Of a stretch of 64,000 bases of DNA, positions 32,491 through 40,101 are shown one piece after another; the stretch's first letter is position 1, and every line of letters begins with the position of its first letter. Made by a program: the position numbers and the translations under genes. The DNA lies in contig CAWEBF010000008.1 of the NCBI GenBank assembly GCA_963807235.1, forward strand, positions 124,001-188,000, written 5' to 3'. Under the pieces are notes generated by a model that ran no database searches, was not told the DNA's origin, and was given only the letters and a program-made list of their open reading frames with translations. This stretch comes from CAWEBF01 sp963807235. GTDB taxonomy: Bacteria; Acidobacteriota; Vicinamibacteria; Vicinamibacterales; UBA2999.

Positions 32491-32808
32491 GTGTGGATCC
32501 ACGGCGACCTGCATCCGGGCAACGTGCTCGTGTCTGAGGGGCGTCTCTCGGCCGTCATCGACTTCGGGGATTTGAGCCTCGGCGATCCCGCGACAGACTT
32601 CGCCATTGCCTGGATGCTCACGCCGGCGTTTCGGCGGGCCCTTCGTGAGGCCGCTCGCGATCGTCCGAGCCCGCTCGACGACGACACGTGGGCCCGCGCA
32701 CGCGGCTGGGCGCTGGCCCTTGGACTCGCCTACATGGCGGGGTCGGCCGACGGCGACCCGATGATCGCGCTGGGCCGCAGGGCGATCGAAGCCGCACTCG
32801 GGGACTAG
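32422..32808 (+). CDS. APH-family phosphotransferase, C-terminal piece
   Basis: Real coding in this frame begins near 32488, with the catalytic loop W-I-H-G-D-L-H-P-G-N-V-L-V (Asp base and Asn) and the Mg-binding V-I-D-F-G-D. G-D-P-A-T-D-F-A-I-A-W follows, as in antibiotic and homoserine/macrolide kinases. It would phosphorylate a small hydroxylated molecule with ATP. Whether it confers aminoglycoside or macrolide resistance cannot be told. Its stop overlaps the convergent membrane-protein gene at 32805-32808. Confidence 0.8.
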   Translation: MTARPCWRSGATWSPRPYGRDPPVWIHGDLHPGNVLVSEGRLSAVIDFGDLSLGDPATDFAIAWMLTPAFRRALREAARDRPSPLDDDTWARARGWALALGLAYMAGSADGDPMIALGRRAIEAALGD

Positions 32809-33770
32809 CGCACTGGTTTGAAACGGCGGCCCACGGCTACCAGGGCACTCGAGGCGAGAAGAACGGCATTGGCCAACCATGCGGCGGGGATCGGCTGAAG
32901 GACGCCGGCGCCCACGGCGGAAGCGCCAGCCACATACAGGCCTTGATAGACCGCCCCGGCGGCCAGCACCGCGAGGCCCAGCTGCCAGCGCCTTCTGCGC
33001 GATCGCACGCCGACCGCCATGGCGAAGCTGGCCAACACTACTGATGCCGCGGGCATCGTCCAGCGCGCGTGATATATGAAGTCGGCCCGGCGAGCATTCG
33101 CGGCGCCGGCTTGCCCGAGCTGCTGGTACTCGGCTCTACGCCGCCGCAGGCCTTCCAGCGGCAACTCGTTCTCGCCGCGCGCGAGCGGGCGCTGCATCAC
33201 CGTCTCCCGAAAGCGCTGGTTCGATTCGGGCGACACCCACTCGGTGTTCGCGAAAAGGGCTGCTCCGCACAGGATCGCAACACCCAAGGCAAGTGCGGCC
33301 AGGCGCCGCGACCAAAGGTGGCCGGGCACGGCATAGGCCAGGCCGAAGGCATATGCGGTGGGGACGCTGATGGGCAGCATCGCCGGGACCAGCAGTGTCA
33401 TCAGCACCGCAAAGTTCGAGACCGAGCGGGCGGGAAGGTCCACGAGGTAGAGAACCTCCAGAGCCAGCGTTGCGAGAATCACCGCTGGGACGAAGATCAG
33501 CCTCGCGCGGAGCAGGGCACTACGCTCCTCGACGGTCCACGGTCCAAGCGAGGCGATGATGTCGGTGGCGACAGCGCGGGCGCTCACCGTGATGAGCGCG
33601 AGATATCCCGCCACCAGCACGCGACCGTGGTGCCAACCGTTGCCCTGCCGCCGGGCCTCGGCGACCTCGATGCGAAAGTCCCCGACGGCGGGGTCGATCA
33701 GGCGATCGACGGTGCGGGCGCTGCAAAGCCAGGTGGCCAGCCGCCGAAAAGTCTCACCCCGGAGGCTCAC
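32805..33770 (-). CDS. Polytopic membrane protein downstream of PadR
   Basis: GTG 33770 is placed because it overlaps TGA 33767-33769 in the shifted PadR frame (GTGA coupling). The 321-residue protein has about six hydrophobic segments, including V-L-V-A-G-Y-L-A-L-I-T-V-S-A-R-A, L-I-F-V-P-A-V-I-L-A-T-L-A-L, and late A-A-W-L-A-N-A-V-L-L-A-S-S-A-L-V-A. Between helices lies N-Q-R-F-R-E-T-V-M-Q-R-P-L-A, which faintly recalls LptF/LptG-type permeases. I do not assign a function. Coupling to a PadR repressor suggests it may be part of an efflux or envelope-stress unit. Confidence 0.55.
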   Translation of the reverse strand: MSLRGETFRRLATWLCSARTVDRLIDPAVGDFRIEVAEARRQGNGWHHGRVLVAGYLALITVSARAVATDIIASLGPWTVEERSALLRARLIFVPAVILATLALEVLYLVDLPARSVSNFAVLMTLLVPAMLPISVPTAYAFGLAYAVPGHLWSRRLAALALGVAILCGAALFANTEWVSPESNQRFRETVMQRPLARGENELPLEGLRRRRAEYQQLGQAGAANARRADFIYHARWTMPAASVVLASFAMAVGVRSRRRRWQLGLAVLAAGAVYQGLYVAGASAVGAGVLQPIPAAWLANAVLLASSALVAVGRRFKPVR

Positions 33771-33780
33771 AGCGCGGGCC

Positions 33781-34077
33781 TCAGCCGCAGATGTGCCACC
33801 GCGGCGTTCCAGGCGCCGTGCACGCGTATCCGAACGGCGTCGCTTCGTACAGGCGGCGGGGCAGTCCGCCGGCTTCCGGCGCTGGCGGCGTCTGGCGAGA
33901 CGTGACGTAGCCCTTGTCTTCCATCCGGCCAAGCGTCACGTACACCGTGCCGCGCTTCAGCCGGCGGCGCGAGGCCGACACCAGCTGCAGGCCGTACATT
34001 TCCCCGCGCTCGATCAGCAAATCGAGCACGAGGGTTTCCTTGGGAGACAAGCGCGGCACCGTTGACCGTCCAGGCAC
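33781..34077 (-). CDS. PadR-family transcriptional regulator (frameshifted C-terminus)
   Basis: A small winged-helix repressor: L-S-P-K-E-T-L-V-L-D-L-L-I-E-R-G-E-M-Y-G (helix 1), then L-K-R-G-T-V-Y-V-T-L-G-R-M-E-D-K-G-Y (recognition helix and wing). In the annotated frame it ends R-W-H-I-C-G. The other frame at about 33825-33767 gives V-H-G-A-W-N-A-A-V-A-H-L-R-L-R-P-A-L, a normal PadR ending, and its stop overlaps the next gene's GTG. A frameshift around 33825-33832 is therefore likely. PadR proteins usually repress transporter or detoxification genes and bind palindromes near their own promoters. Confidence 0.82.
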   Translation of the reverse strand: MPGRSTVPRLSPKETLVLDLLIERGEMYGLQLVSASRRRLKRGTVYVTLGRMEDKGYVTSRQTPPAPEAGGLPRRLYEATPFGYACTAPGTPRWHICG

Positions 34078-34087
34078 CGGTCAATAA

Positions 34088-34098
34088 TACACATTGTA
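34088..34098. promoter_or_regulatory. Possible PadR operator
   Basis: TACA-CAT-TGTA, a short inverted repeat in the 67-base gap between PadR (start 34077) and the divergent gene at 34145. The surroundings are AT-rich compared with the rest. PadR proteins usually bind such sites, but the match is short and not unique evidence. Confidence 0.35.
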
Positions 34099-34144
34099 AG
34101 ACTGCTGTCAACGATACTCAGGCTCTCACCGAAAGGGCACGCTG

Positions 34145-35176
34145 ATGAAACGCACTTCACTCGGCCTGATCGTCGTCGTCCTGGGGTTTTCGCTGTCGGT
34201 GATGCACACGGCGGCGGCGGACTGGAGTCCAAAGCTCGCTGCGCAGTATCTGGACGCCCGCCAGAAGGAGTGGTTCGCCTGGAAGCCGGCGATGTCGGCG
34301 AACGGTCCCTGCGTGTCGTGCCACACGGGGATGACGTACCTGCTGGCGCGCCCGGTGCTTCGTCGCGCGTTGAACGAGCCGGAGCCCACCGAGTTCGAGC
34401 GCGGCTTGATGGCGCGCCTGCGGACCGATGTCGGCGCCAAGCCCAAGGGCGGACTCCAGGAAGTTGAAACCATCTTCACGGCGCTCTTCCTGGCGGATCG
34501 GGATGGCGCGAGTGCTGATGCGCGCAAGGCCTTCGACGGGTTATGGAGCCTGCAGTCGCAGGAAGGCCCGACGGCCGGCGCGTGGCGCTGGTATGCGGCA
34601 AATCTCGATCCGTGGGAACACGCCGGCTCGTCGCTCTACGGCGCTGGTCTGGCGGCTCTCGCGCTTGGCACGTCGCCGGCCGAGATTCGCTCCGGCGCCA
34701 GTTCCCAGGCGAAGGCGTTGACGACGTACCTCGGCGCATCGCTCACCTCTGACAAGCCGCTGCACGATCGACTGGCTGTGCTGTGGGCGTCGTCGAGGCT
34801 CGACGGCGTACTGGCCGCCCCGGCGCGAGCGGCACTCGTGGCCGAGGTGTTCTCGAAGCAGGCGGCCGACGGCGGTTGGACGATCGACTCCCTTGGGCCG
34901 TGGGCAGTGCACGCCGACGCGCCGCCTCGAACGGGAAGCGGCAACTACGCCACGGCGTTCACGGTTTACGTCCTGCAGAAGGCCGGCGTTCCCGCGTCCA
35001 ACGCCGCACTCGTGCGCGCCCGGACATGGCTGAGCGGGCGCCAGGATCCGGCGACGGGAGCGTGGCCGGACGTGTCGATGAACAAGAAGCGTCCCGCCGG
35101 CTCGATGGAGGCGCTGTTCATGCAGGATGCCGCTACGGCGTTTGCGTCGATGGCTCTGCTAGAGGGCGCCCGGTAG
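34145..35176 (+). CDS. Exported alpha/alpha-toroid protein with a CxxCH motif
   Basis: A 343-residue protein with a signal peptide (L-I-V-V-V-L-G-F-S-L-S-V-M-H-T-A-A-A). Near residue 55-60 is N-G-P-C-V-S-C-H-T-G-M-T-Y, a heme-c type C-x-x-C-H. The rest is helical with repeats typical of terpene-cyclase/prenyltransferase toroids, for example G-A-W-R-W-Y-A-A-N-L-D-P-W-E, A-A-D-G-G-W-T-I-D-S, T-G-S-G-N-Y-A-T-A-F and D-P-A-T-G-A-W-P-D. Such toroids with one CxxCH occur in planctomycetes and acidobacteria without known function. The 3' end overlaps the convergent gene by 44 bases. Confidence 0.7.
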   Translation: MKRTSLGLIVVVLGFSLSVMHTAAADWSPKLAAQYLDARQKEWFAWKPAMSANGPCVSCHTGMTYLLARPVLRRALNEPEPTEFERGLMARLRTDVGAKPKGGLQEVETIFTALFLADRDGASADARKAFDGLWSLQSQEGPTAGAWRWYAANLDPWEHAGSSLYGAGLAALALGTSPAEIRSGASSQAKALTTYLGASLTSDKPLHDRLAVLWASSRLDGVLAAPARAALVAEVFSKQAADGGWTIDSLGPWAVHADAPPRTGSGNYATAFTVYVLQKAGVPASNAALVRARTWLSGRQDPATGAWPDVSMNKKRPAGSMEALFMQDAATAFASMALLEGAR

Positions 35177-35591
35177 CCTCGCGCCTCCACCGGTCGCCCG
35201 GCTTCCTGACATAGTTCGCCAGCACGTAGCGCCAGGGGATCACAGGGATGAGCACGACCGCAAGCACGCAGTCTCTCACCGTCTCCATTGCGCGAGCGTC
35301 GATCGCATTCGCAGACCAGAGCGGTAGCGCGATTGTCGCCAGCCAGATGCTCTTCCAGGCAAGCTCGAAGAGCAGGACTGGCAGCATCTGCAACGGATAG
35401 CGGATTCCCACAGCGGCCAAAACAGACATGCCGGCCAGCAGGCTGCAGACCACGCTGTTCATCAGCGGCCACTTCGGTGAGTGGTTGAGAAGAAGCGGCC
35501 ACATCGTCAGGGCGATCCCCACCGCAATGAGCAGATACACGGCCCGCAGGGCGTACAGACGGAACAGCGATACATCGGCCACGTTGGTCAT
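35133..35591 (-). CDS. Small polytopic membrane protein (YozG/DUF2975 operon)
   Basis: A 152-residue protein with about four helices: A-V-Y-L-L-I-A-V-G-I-A-L-T-M-W-P-L-L, S-V-V-C-S-L-L-A-G-M-S-V-L-A-A-V-G, M-L-P-V-L-L-F-E-L-A-W-K-S-I-W, and V-L-A-V-V-L-I-P-V-I-P-W-R. R-Y-P-L-Q-M-L-P-V-L-L-F-E-L-A-W-K is a recurring element in membrane proteins next to XRE/DUF2975 genes. Its ATG overlaps the TGA of the XRE regulator (ATGA), so it is the last gene of a three-gene operon. Function unknown. Confidence 0.68.
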   Translation of the reverse strand: MTNVADVSLFRLYALRAVYLLIAVGIALTMWPLLLNHSPKWPLMNSVVCSLLAGMSVLAAVGIRYPLQMLPVLLFELAWKSIWLATIALPLWSANAIDARAMETVRDCVLAVVLIPVIPWRYVLANYVRKPGDRWRREATGRPLAEPSTQTP

Positions 35592-35881
35592 GCCTCCTCT
35601 GGAAGTGTCTTCAATTTGCGCTCGAGCATTGCCCGAGCGGGCGCAGGTGCCGGTGCGGACGCTTCATCGGCCGCGGACGACGCCGCGTAGTCGAGCAGAT
35701 CCCCAGGCTGACACTGCAGCGCCTCGCAAATCGCTTCGAGGGTCGAGAACCGCACCGCACGTGCCTTGCCTGTCTTCAGGATCGATAGGTTGGCGAGCGT
35801 CAGACCGACTCTTTCGGCGAGTTGGGTAAGCGTCATCCTTCGCGCGTGCAGCACGTCGTCCAGCTTCACGAGAATCGGCAA
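35588..35881 (-). CDS. XRE/Cro-type HTH regulator (YozG-like)
   Basis: A 97-residue DNA-binding protein. The helix-turn-helix is M-T-L-T-Q-L-A-E-R-V-G-L-T-L-A-N-L-S-I-L, followed by F-S-T-L-E-A-I-C-E-A-L-Q-C-Q-P-G-D-L-L, the standard Cro/CI pattern. After residue 70 there is a low-complexity Ala/Pro tail (A-P-A-P-A-P-A-R-A). It starts one base after the DUF2975 gene's stop, so the three genes are one transcript. The perfect palindrome at 36427-36452 upstream of the operon is its likely target, giving autoregulation. Confidence 0.85.
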   Translation of the reverse strand: MPILVKLDDVLHARRMTLTQLAERVGLTLANLSILKTGKARAVRFSTLEAICEALQCQPGDLLDYAASSAADEASAPAPAPARAMLERKLKTLPEEA

Positions 35882-35882
35882 G

Positions 35883-36416
35883 TCACACCGTGCCTTCGAG
35901 GTCGTCGCGCATCCGCGTTCCGTAGTCGAACACGCGCGCGAGCACGAACAGCAGAAGCACCGCGAGCCACCCGGTCACCGAAAAGCTCCAGTCGAGATCG
36001 AGCGGCTGCGCATCGGTAGACACGGCAGCGGCAACCGCGCCAACCACCAGATGCAGCAGCTCAAGGCCCAGCAGCGCCCAGGCGGTGGTCTGCAACCGTG
36101 CCGCGTTGCCGGCCACAAACGGATCGCCGAGCCGCACGGTCTCGACGATCGCCAGAAGGCGCGTCAGCAGGATGTGCGCAAGGGGCGCCGAGCCGATGCC
36201 AATCACCATGATCACGCGCCCGCCGCTGATGAGCCGTCCGTTCGCGGGGTCGATACCAAGTGCCGCGAATACCAGATCCCTCGCAACGAGGCTGGCGACG
36301 AAGAGCGCCAGAATCAGCCCCGCGAGCACCAGGTTGACGACGATCAGGCCGCGCACCGCAAGTCGTGAAACCGCCAAAGCCGACGGAAAAGACCCAGGCA
36401 TTCGATTCAGCCTCAT
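35883..36416 (-). CDS. DUF2975 membrane protein
   Basis: A 177-residue protein with about four transmembrane helices. DUF2975 marks include R-L-I-S-G-G-R-V-I-M-V-I-G, L-T-R-L-L-A-I-V-E-T-V-R-L-G-D-P-F-V-A-G-N-A, and the C-terminal V-L-L-L-F-V-L-A-R-V-F-D-Y-G-T-R-M-R-D-D-L-E-G-T-V. The last segment is highly typical. These proteins are nearly always encoded directly before a small XRE regulator (YozG-like), as here; the pair may act as a membrane-linked sensor and repressor, but this is not established. Confidence 0.85.
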   Translation of the reverse strand: MRLNRMPGSFPSALAVSRLAVRGLIVVNLVLAGLILALFVASLVARDLVFAALGIDPANGRLISGGRVIMVIGIGSAPLAHILLTRLLAIVETVRLGDPFVAGNAARLQTTAWALLGLELLHLVVGAVAAAVSTDAQPLDLDWSFSVTGWLAVLLLFVLARVFDYGTRMRDDLEGTV

Positions 36417-36426
36417 TTATTGTTTA

Positions 36427-36452
36427 ACGATATCTTACATATTGAATATCGT
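36427..36452. promoter_or_regulatory. Palindromic operator candidate for the XRE/DUF2975 operon
   Basis: ACGATAT (36427-36433) and its exact complement ATATCGT (36446-36452) are separated by 12 AT-rich bases, ten bases upstream of the DUF2975 start. A further ATCGATAT lies at about 36470. The region is strikingly AT-rich in a GC-rich genome, so it probably also holds the promoter. Confidence 0.65.
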
Positions 36453-36564
36453 CAAGTATGGAATTGAAAATCGATATGCTTCAGCCCTAGTCCGCGCGAC
36501 GAACGCTGCTAGCCCGCCTGATGGCGACCATACGTGCTGTTGGAAAGCGCTCTAGGATCGGGAC

Positions 36565-37302
36565 ATGCACAGGCTTGGGCTCGCCGCCGCGTTCCTTGTC
36601 GCTGCCGCTGCGTGCCGCCCGGCGCCAGACGCATCGCCCGCCGGCACCCAACCGCCGACTCAGGCGCGGGCGTTCGTCGGGAAGACGTGGCTGTCCATGG
36701 ATCCCGCGGCCCCCCAAGGCACCATTCGCATCTTCCTGGCGGACGGCACGCTGGTGATGGACTCCTGCTTCGAGACCTACCGCCTGGCGCGCTGGGAAGC
36801 CCTGGACGAGAAACGGATCGCCTGGCAGGAAGACACCGCGCGCATCGAGGCCGACCTGGACGACTCGACAACTGGGCAGTTGCGCCTTCGGTTGAAGCTG
36901 ACGCAGGAGATCAAGGACGAGTCGTATCGTGCCGCGCCCACGCCGTTCGTGTGTCCCGACGTGCAGGCGTTGCGGTTCACCATCGTCTCGGCGCGGGGCA
37001 ACGAGCCGTTCTGGGGGATCGAGGTCGACGGTGACGCGGCCATCGTCCGAACACCCGATGAACTCACCGGCGTCAGGTACGGGAACGGTGTCTGGCGCAC
37101 GAACGGTCCACGCCGCTGGAGCTACCGCGCCGACAGGAAAGGGACGGGCCAGGCGGTCGATGAAATCGCGCTGGAGCTGGAGGAAACGCCCTGCGCGGAC
37201 ACCATGTCGGGCGAGAAGTTTCCGCTGCGCGCCGTTTTCACACGGAGCGGCCGGCGGATGGACGGATGCGCCCTGGAAGGGCAACGGAGAGAGCTCCAGT
37301 AA
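36565..37302 (+). CDS. COG3650-like lipoprotein
   Basis: A 245-residue lipoprotein starting at ATG 36565; A-A-F-L-V-A-A-A-A-C is the lipobox. Two beta-rich parts follow. The first has F-V-G-K-T-W-L-S and G-T-I-R-I-F-L-A-D-G-T-L-V-M-D, META/COG3187-like. The second has S-A-R-G-N-E-P-F-W-G-I-E-V, the G-N-E-P-F-W signature of COG3650, and ends with C-A-D-T-M-S-G-E-K-F-P-L-R-A (D-x-M-S-x-x-x-Y/F-P). It is thought to be outer-membrane or periplasmic; heat-resistance/HslJ-type relatives are known but this function is not. Confidence 0.75.
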   Translation: MHRLGLAAAFLVAAAACRPAPDASPAGTQPPTQARAFVGKTWLSMDPAAPQGTIRIFLADGTLVMDSCFETYRLARWEALDEKRIAWQEDTARIEADLDDSTTGQLRLRLKLTQEIKDESYRAAPTPFVCPDVQALRFTIVSARGNEPFWGIEVDGDAAIVRTPDELTGVRYGNGVWRTNGPRRWSYRADRKGTGQAVDEIALELEETPCADTMSGEKFPLRAVFTRSGRRMDGCALEGQRRELQ

Positions 37303-37329
37303 ACTGTCAGTCGATCACCCGGAGGGCTC

Positions 37330-38844
37330 ATGCCTACGCTGAAAACGCTCGCCGCCGTCACGTGCCTTGCAGTGGGAGCTGGCGTCGCCCTGAACGGGCA
37401 GATCACCAACCCGCTGCCCTCGACAGTGGAGAAGCGCGGCATCGCGGTGGAGATTCGCGACGTCGCGCGGCTCCCTGACACGCGGGGGCTGCGGCCGGCC
37501 GCGCAGGACGTGGCCCCGGCGGCGTGGGCGCGCGTCAGCTACGTGCGCGACCTGCCCGACGGACGCCGGTTCGCGAACGACTCGCGGGGGTTCCTGTACC
37601 TGCTGGATCGCAACAACCAGCCATCGGTCTACGCCAACGTGGGCGCTGTGTTTCCCCACGCGATCTACACACGCCTGGAAAGCGGCTTTATCGGGTTCGT
37701 CTTCCACCCGGAGTTCGCCAAGAACGGGCTCTTCTACACGGTGCACGGCGAGCGCGCGATGGGCAACCCGGCGACGCCAAACTTCATCCCGCCTGGCTTC
37801 GGCCCGGCCGACGTCACGTATCACAACGTCATCACCGAGTGGCGCACCAACAACCCGGCGGCCCCGGCCTTCGACGGCACGCGGCGCGAGCTGCTGCGCG
37901 TGGCGCACGTCGTGGCCAATCTGACGCATCCGATGGGCGCCGTGGACTTCAATCCCACCGCCAAGCCGGGGGACCAGGACTACGGCCTGCTGTACACGAG
38001 CGGCAGCGACCTGGGGTTCAGCAACGGCGGCGGGCCAAACGCCAGCAATCCGGGCCAGACGCAACGGCTCGACTCGGTGATCACCGCGATCCTCCGCATC
38101 GATCCGCGCAGCCCGTCGGTGTCCAAGGGCATCAAAGGCCTCGGCGACTACACGATTCCGCCGTCGAACCGGTTTGCCGCCGACGGCGACCCGAAGACCC
38201 TCGGCGAGATCTATGCCTACGGCTTTCGCAACGCGCACCGCCTGTCGTGGGACCAGATGGACGGCACGATGTACGCATCCGACATCGGCATGGACCAGAT
38301 CGAAGAGGTGAACATCGTCAAGAACGGGGGCAACTACGGCTGGATGAAGCGAGAGGGCTACTTCGAGAACGGCGTCTCGCGGCCAGGCGGCACGCTGGCT
38401 CAGTTGTTCCCGCTGCCGGCCGACGTGCTGAGCGGCAAGACGAAAGACGAGTTCATCTACCCCGTGGCGATCTACGACCACCGCGACGGCCAGGCCGTGT
38501 CCGGCGGCTTCGCCTACTACGGCGTCATTCCGGCGCTGCGCGGCAAGTTCGTGTTCGGCGACGTGCAGCGCGGGCGCCTCTTCGCCGCCGACGTCGCGGC
38601 GATGAAGAAGGCCGACGACGGCATTCCGCAAACCGTGGCGCCGGTGGAGGAGATCCAACTCTTCGTGCGCGATAGCCGGGGCCAGCGCGTCTACGTCTCG
38701 CTGCGCGAGCTGATTGAGAAGACGATGGGCTTCCTGGCCCCGCGCGGCGACCTGCACATCAGCCGCAGCCGCGACGGCGAGCTGTTCATCACGTCCCGGC
38801 AGGACGGGACGATACGAATGCTCGTGAATGGGGCTGGAAGTTAA
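37330..38844 (+). CDS. PQQ-dependent sugar dehydrogenase-like beta-propeller, exported
   Basis: A 504-residue exported propeller. A signal peptide (L-A-A-V-T-C-L-A-V-G-A-G-V-A-L-N-G-Q) is followed by a glucose/sorbosone-dehydrogenase-like fold: F-P-H-A-I-Y-T-R-L-E-S-G-F-I-G-F-V-F-H-P-E-F, Y-A-Y-G-F-R-N-A-H-R-L-S-W-D, D-I-G-M-D-Q-I-E-E-V-N and N-Y-G-W. R-N-A-H-R-L is the PQQ/Ca-type arginine-histidine segment in these families. It is longer than the enzyme at 20010 and may act on a different substrate. GGAGGG precedes the ATG (37318-37323). Next comes a heptamer repeat. Confidence 0.82.
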   Translation: MPTLKTLAAVTCLAVGAGVALNGQITNPLPSTVEKRGIAVEIRDVARLPDTRGLRPAAQDVAPAAWARVSYVRDLPDGRRFANDSRGFLYLLDRNNQPSVYANVGAVFPHAIYTRLESGFIGFVFHPEFAKNGLFYTVHGERAMGNPATPNFIPPGFGPADVTYHNVITEWRTNNPAAPAFDGTRRELLRVAHVVANLTHPMGAVDFNPTAKPGDQDYGLLYTSGSDLGFSNGGGPNASNPGQTQRLDSVITAILRIDPRSPSVSKGIKGLGDYTIPPSNRFAADGDPKTLGEIYAYGFRNAHRLSWDQMDGTMYASDIGMDQIEEVNIVKNGGNYGWMKREGYFENGVSRPGGTLAQLFPLPADVLSGKTKDEFIYPVAIYDHRDGQAVSGGFAYYGVIPALRGKFVFGDVQRGRLFAADVAAMKKADDGIPQTVAPVEEIQLFVRDSRGQRVYVSLRELIEKTMGFLAPRGDLHISRSRDGELFITSRQDGTIRMLVNGAGS

Positions 38845-38920
38845 TTCACAATGCACAATGCACAATTCACAAACTGCAGTTCCGGGCCGGCTTTGTGACT
38901 TGTGAATTGTGAATTGTGAC
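38845..38920. repeat. Inverted pair of heptanucleotide arrays
   Basis: Starting right after TAA 38842-38844 are TTCACAA, TGCACAA, TGCACAA, TTCACAA (38845-38872). After 20 bases come TTGTGAC, TTGTGAA, TTGTGAA, TTGTGAC (38893-38920), the complementary heptamers. The two arrays pair at 24 of 28 positions, forming a large hairpin between two convergent genes. Confidence 0.85.
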
Positions 38921-38925
38921 TTGTC

Positions 38926-40101
38926 TTAACCCAGCAGGTGTTCTCTGACCGCTGGGTCCGTGAATCGCCAGATCACGTTGTCGATGAAGTAGTGGTGGAT
39001 GTTGATGAAGAGCATCGCCGCAATGACAAAGAACGAGAGCCCCAGCGCCGCGGACGTGTCGAGCCACGCGTCGGCGGCACCGGGCAGCAGCTCGAACGCC
39101 AGCCATCCAGCGGCCACCACGGCGGCCACGACGGCGACGAGCGCCACCTGACCGGCCCTCGCCGCGCGGCGGCGTGAGTCTTCCACCCGGTAGACGAACG
39201 GCAGGTACTGCACGGCGTGGAACAGCGGGGCCATGAAGAAGTAGAACTCTTCCTGCCGCGTGAACGGCAGCCACCAGATGTACAAAGCCGCCATCGGCAC
39301 CAGGAAATTCACGCTCGGCAGCCGTCCGGTGGCCGCGTAGTTGGCGTACACCACGCGATAGGCGGCGAGCCCCAGACCGGCCGCGACCACGACGCCGGCA
39401 ACCGGCGCCGCGATGTCGGGCAGGTCGAACGACGAGTAGCTGAACGTCAGGTGCGCGCGCCAGGTTCCGCTGCGATTGTTGTCCACGAAGACCAGCGCCC
39501 ACATGGCCAGCAGCGCCCAGCGCGTCACCCGCCGCTGCGCCGGCGTCAGCGGGTATTCGTCGAAGTGGGCGTAGACCATCATGCAGCCGAACACCTGCTT
39601 CGTGTAGTGCCACCCGATGGTCAGGATCATCAGGTTGAACGCCATTCCGAGCAGCAGATCGCCGACGCGCGGCCCGGCCACCACCTGGGCGTTCAGACCG
39701 AACGGACTCAGCGCCTCGGTGGTGGCCGTCGCCCAGGGCAGGTTCGCGACGGGAACCTGATAGAACGCGTACGCGAGGATCAACAGCCCGGCGAGCCCCA
39801 GCGGCACGGCGACAAGCTGCCACCAATGCGCCATCACAAAGGCCCGGCCTCGCGTGTACGCCAGCTTGTACGAGAAGAGGAAGTGCGGGTAGTTGACGAC
39901 GAGCGAGAGCGAGAGCGCCAGCACCGCGGCCCGGCCGAGCCCCTGATCCACGGCAGGGCGGCTCCTGAAGGCTTCCGAGACCATCATGGCCAGCCACACG
40001 GCGATGCTGGCCCCGCCGAGCAGCCAGAAGTCGAGCGCACGGCTCGTCAGCGCGCGTCGTGTGACGGATGCGGGCCGCGGCGCCTGCACCGCGGACGACA
40101 T
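38926..40101 (-). CDS. Polytopic membrane protein with conserved histidines
   Basis: A 391-residue inner-membrane protein with about nine helices, ATG 40101 overlapping the stop of the phosphatase gene. Histidine-bearing segments lie in or beside the helices: V-N-Y-P-H-F-L-F-S-Y-K, T-I-G-W-H-Y-T-K-Q-V-F-G, A-P-L-F-H-A-V-Q-Y-L-P and I-N-I-H-H-Y-F-I-D-N-V-I-W-R. Such spread histidines suggest an integral-membrane metal enzyme (desaturase- or Brp-like), but I cannot match a family. It is the last gene of the porin/CotH/phosphatase operon. Confidence 0.6.
   Translation of the reverse strand: MSSAVQAPRPASVTRRALTSRALDFWLLGGASIAVWLAMMVSEAFRSRPAVDQGLGRAAVLALSLSLVVNYPHFLFSYKLAYTRGRAFVMAHWWQLVAVPLGLAGLLILAYAFYQVPVANLPWATATTEALSPFGLNAQVVAGPRVGDLLLGMAFNLMILTIGWHYTKQVFGCMMVYAHFDEYPLTPAQRRVTRWALLAMWALVFVDNNRSGTWRAHLTFSYSSFDLPDIAAPVAGVVVAAGLGLAAYRVVYANYAATGRLPSVNFLVPMAALYIWWLPFTRQEEFYFFMAPLFHAVQYLPFVYRVEDSRRRAARAGQVALVAVVAAVVAAGWLAFELLPGAADAWLDTSAALGLSFFVIAAMLFINIHHYFIDNVIWRFTDPAVREHLLG

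Noticed and set aside
32805..33770. LptF/LptG lipopolysaccharide-export permease
   Set aside because: Only a faint similarity in one loop; size and helix pattern do not clearly agree, and no lpt partner is adjacent.
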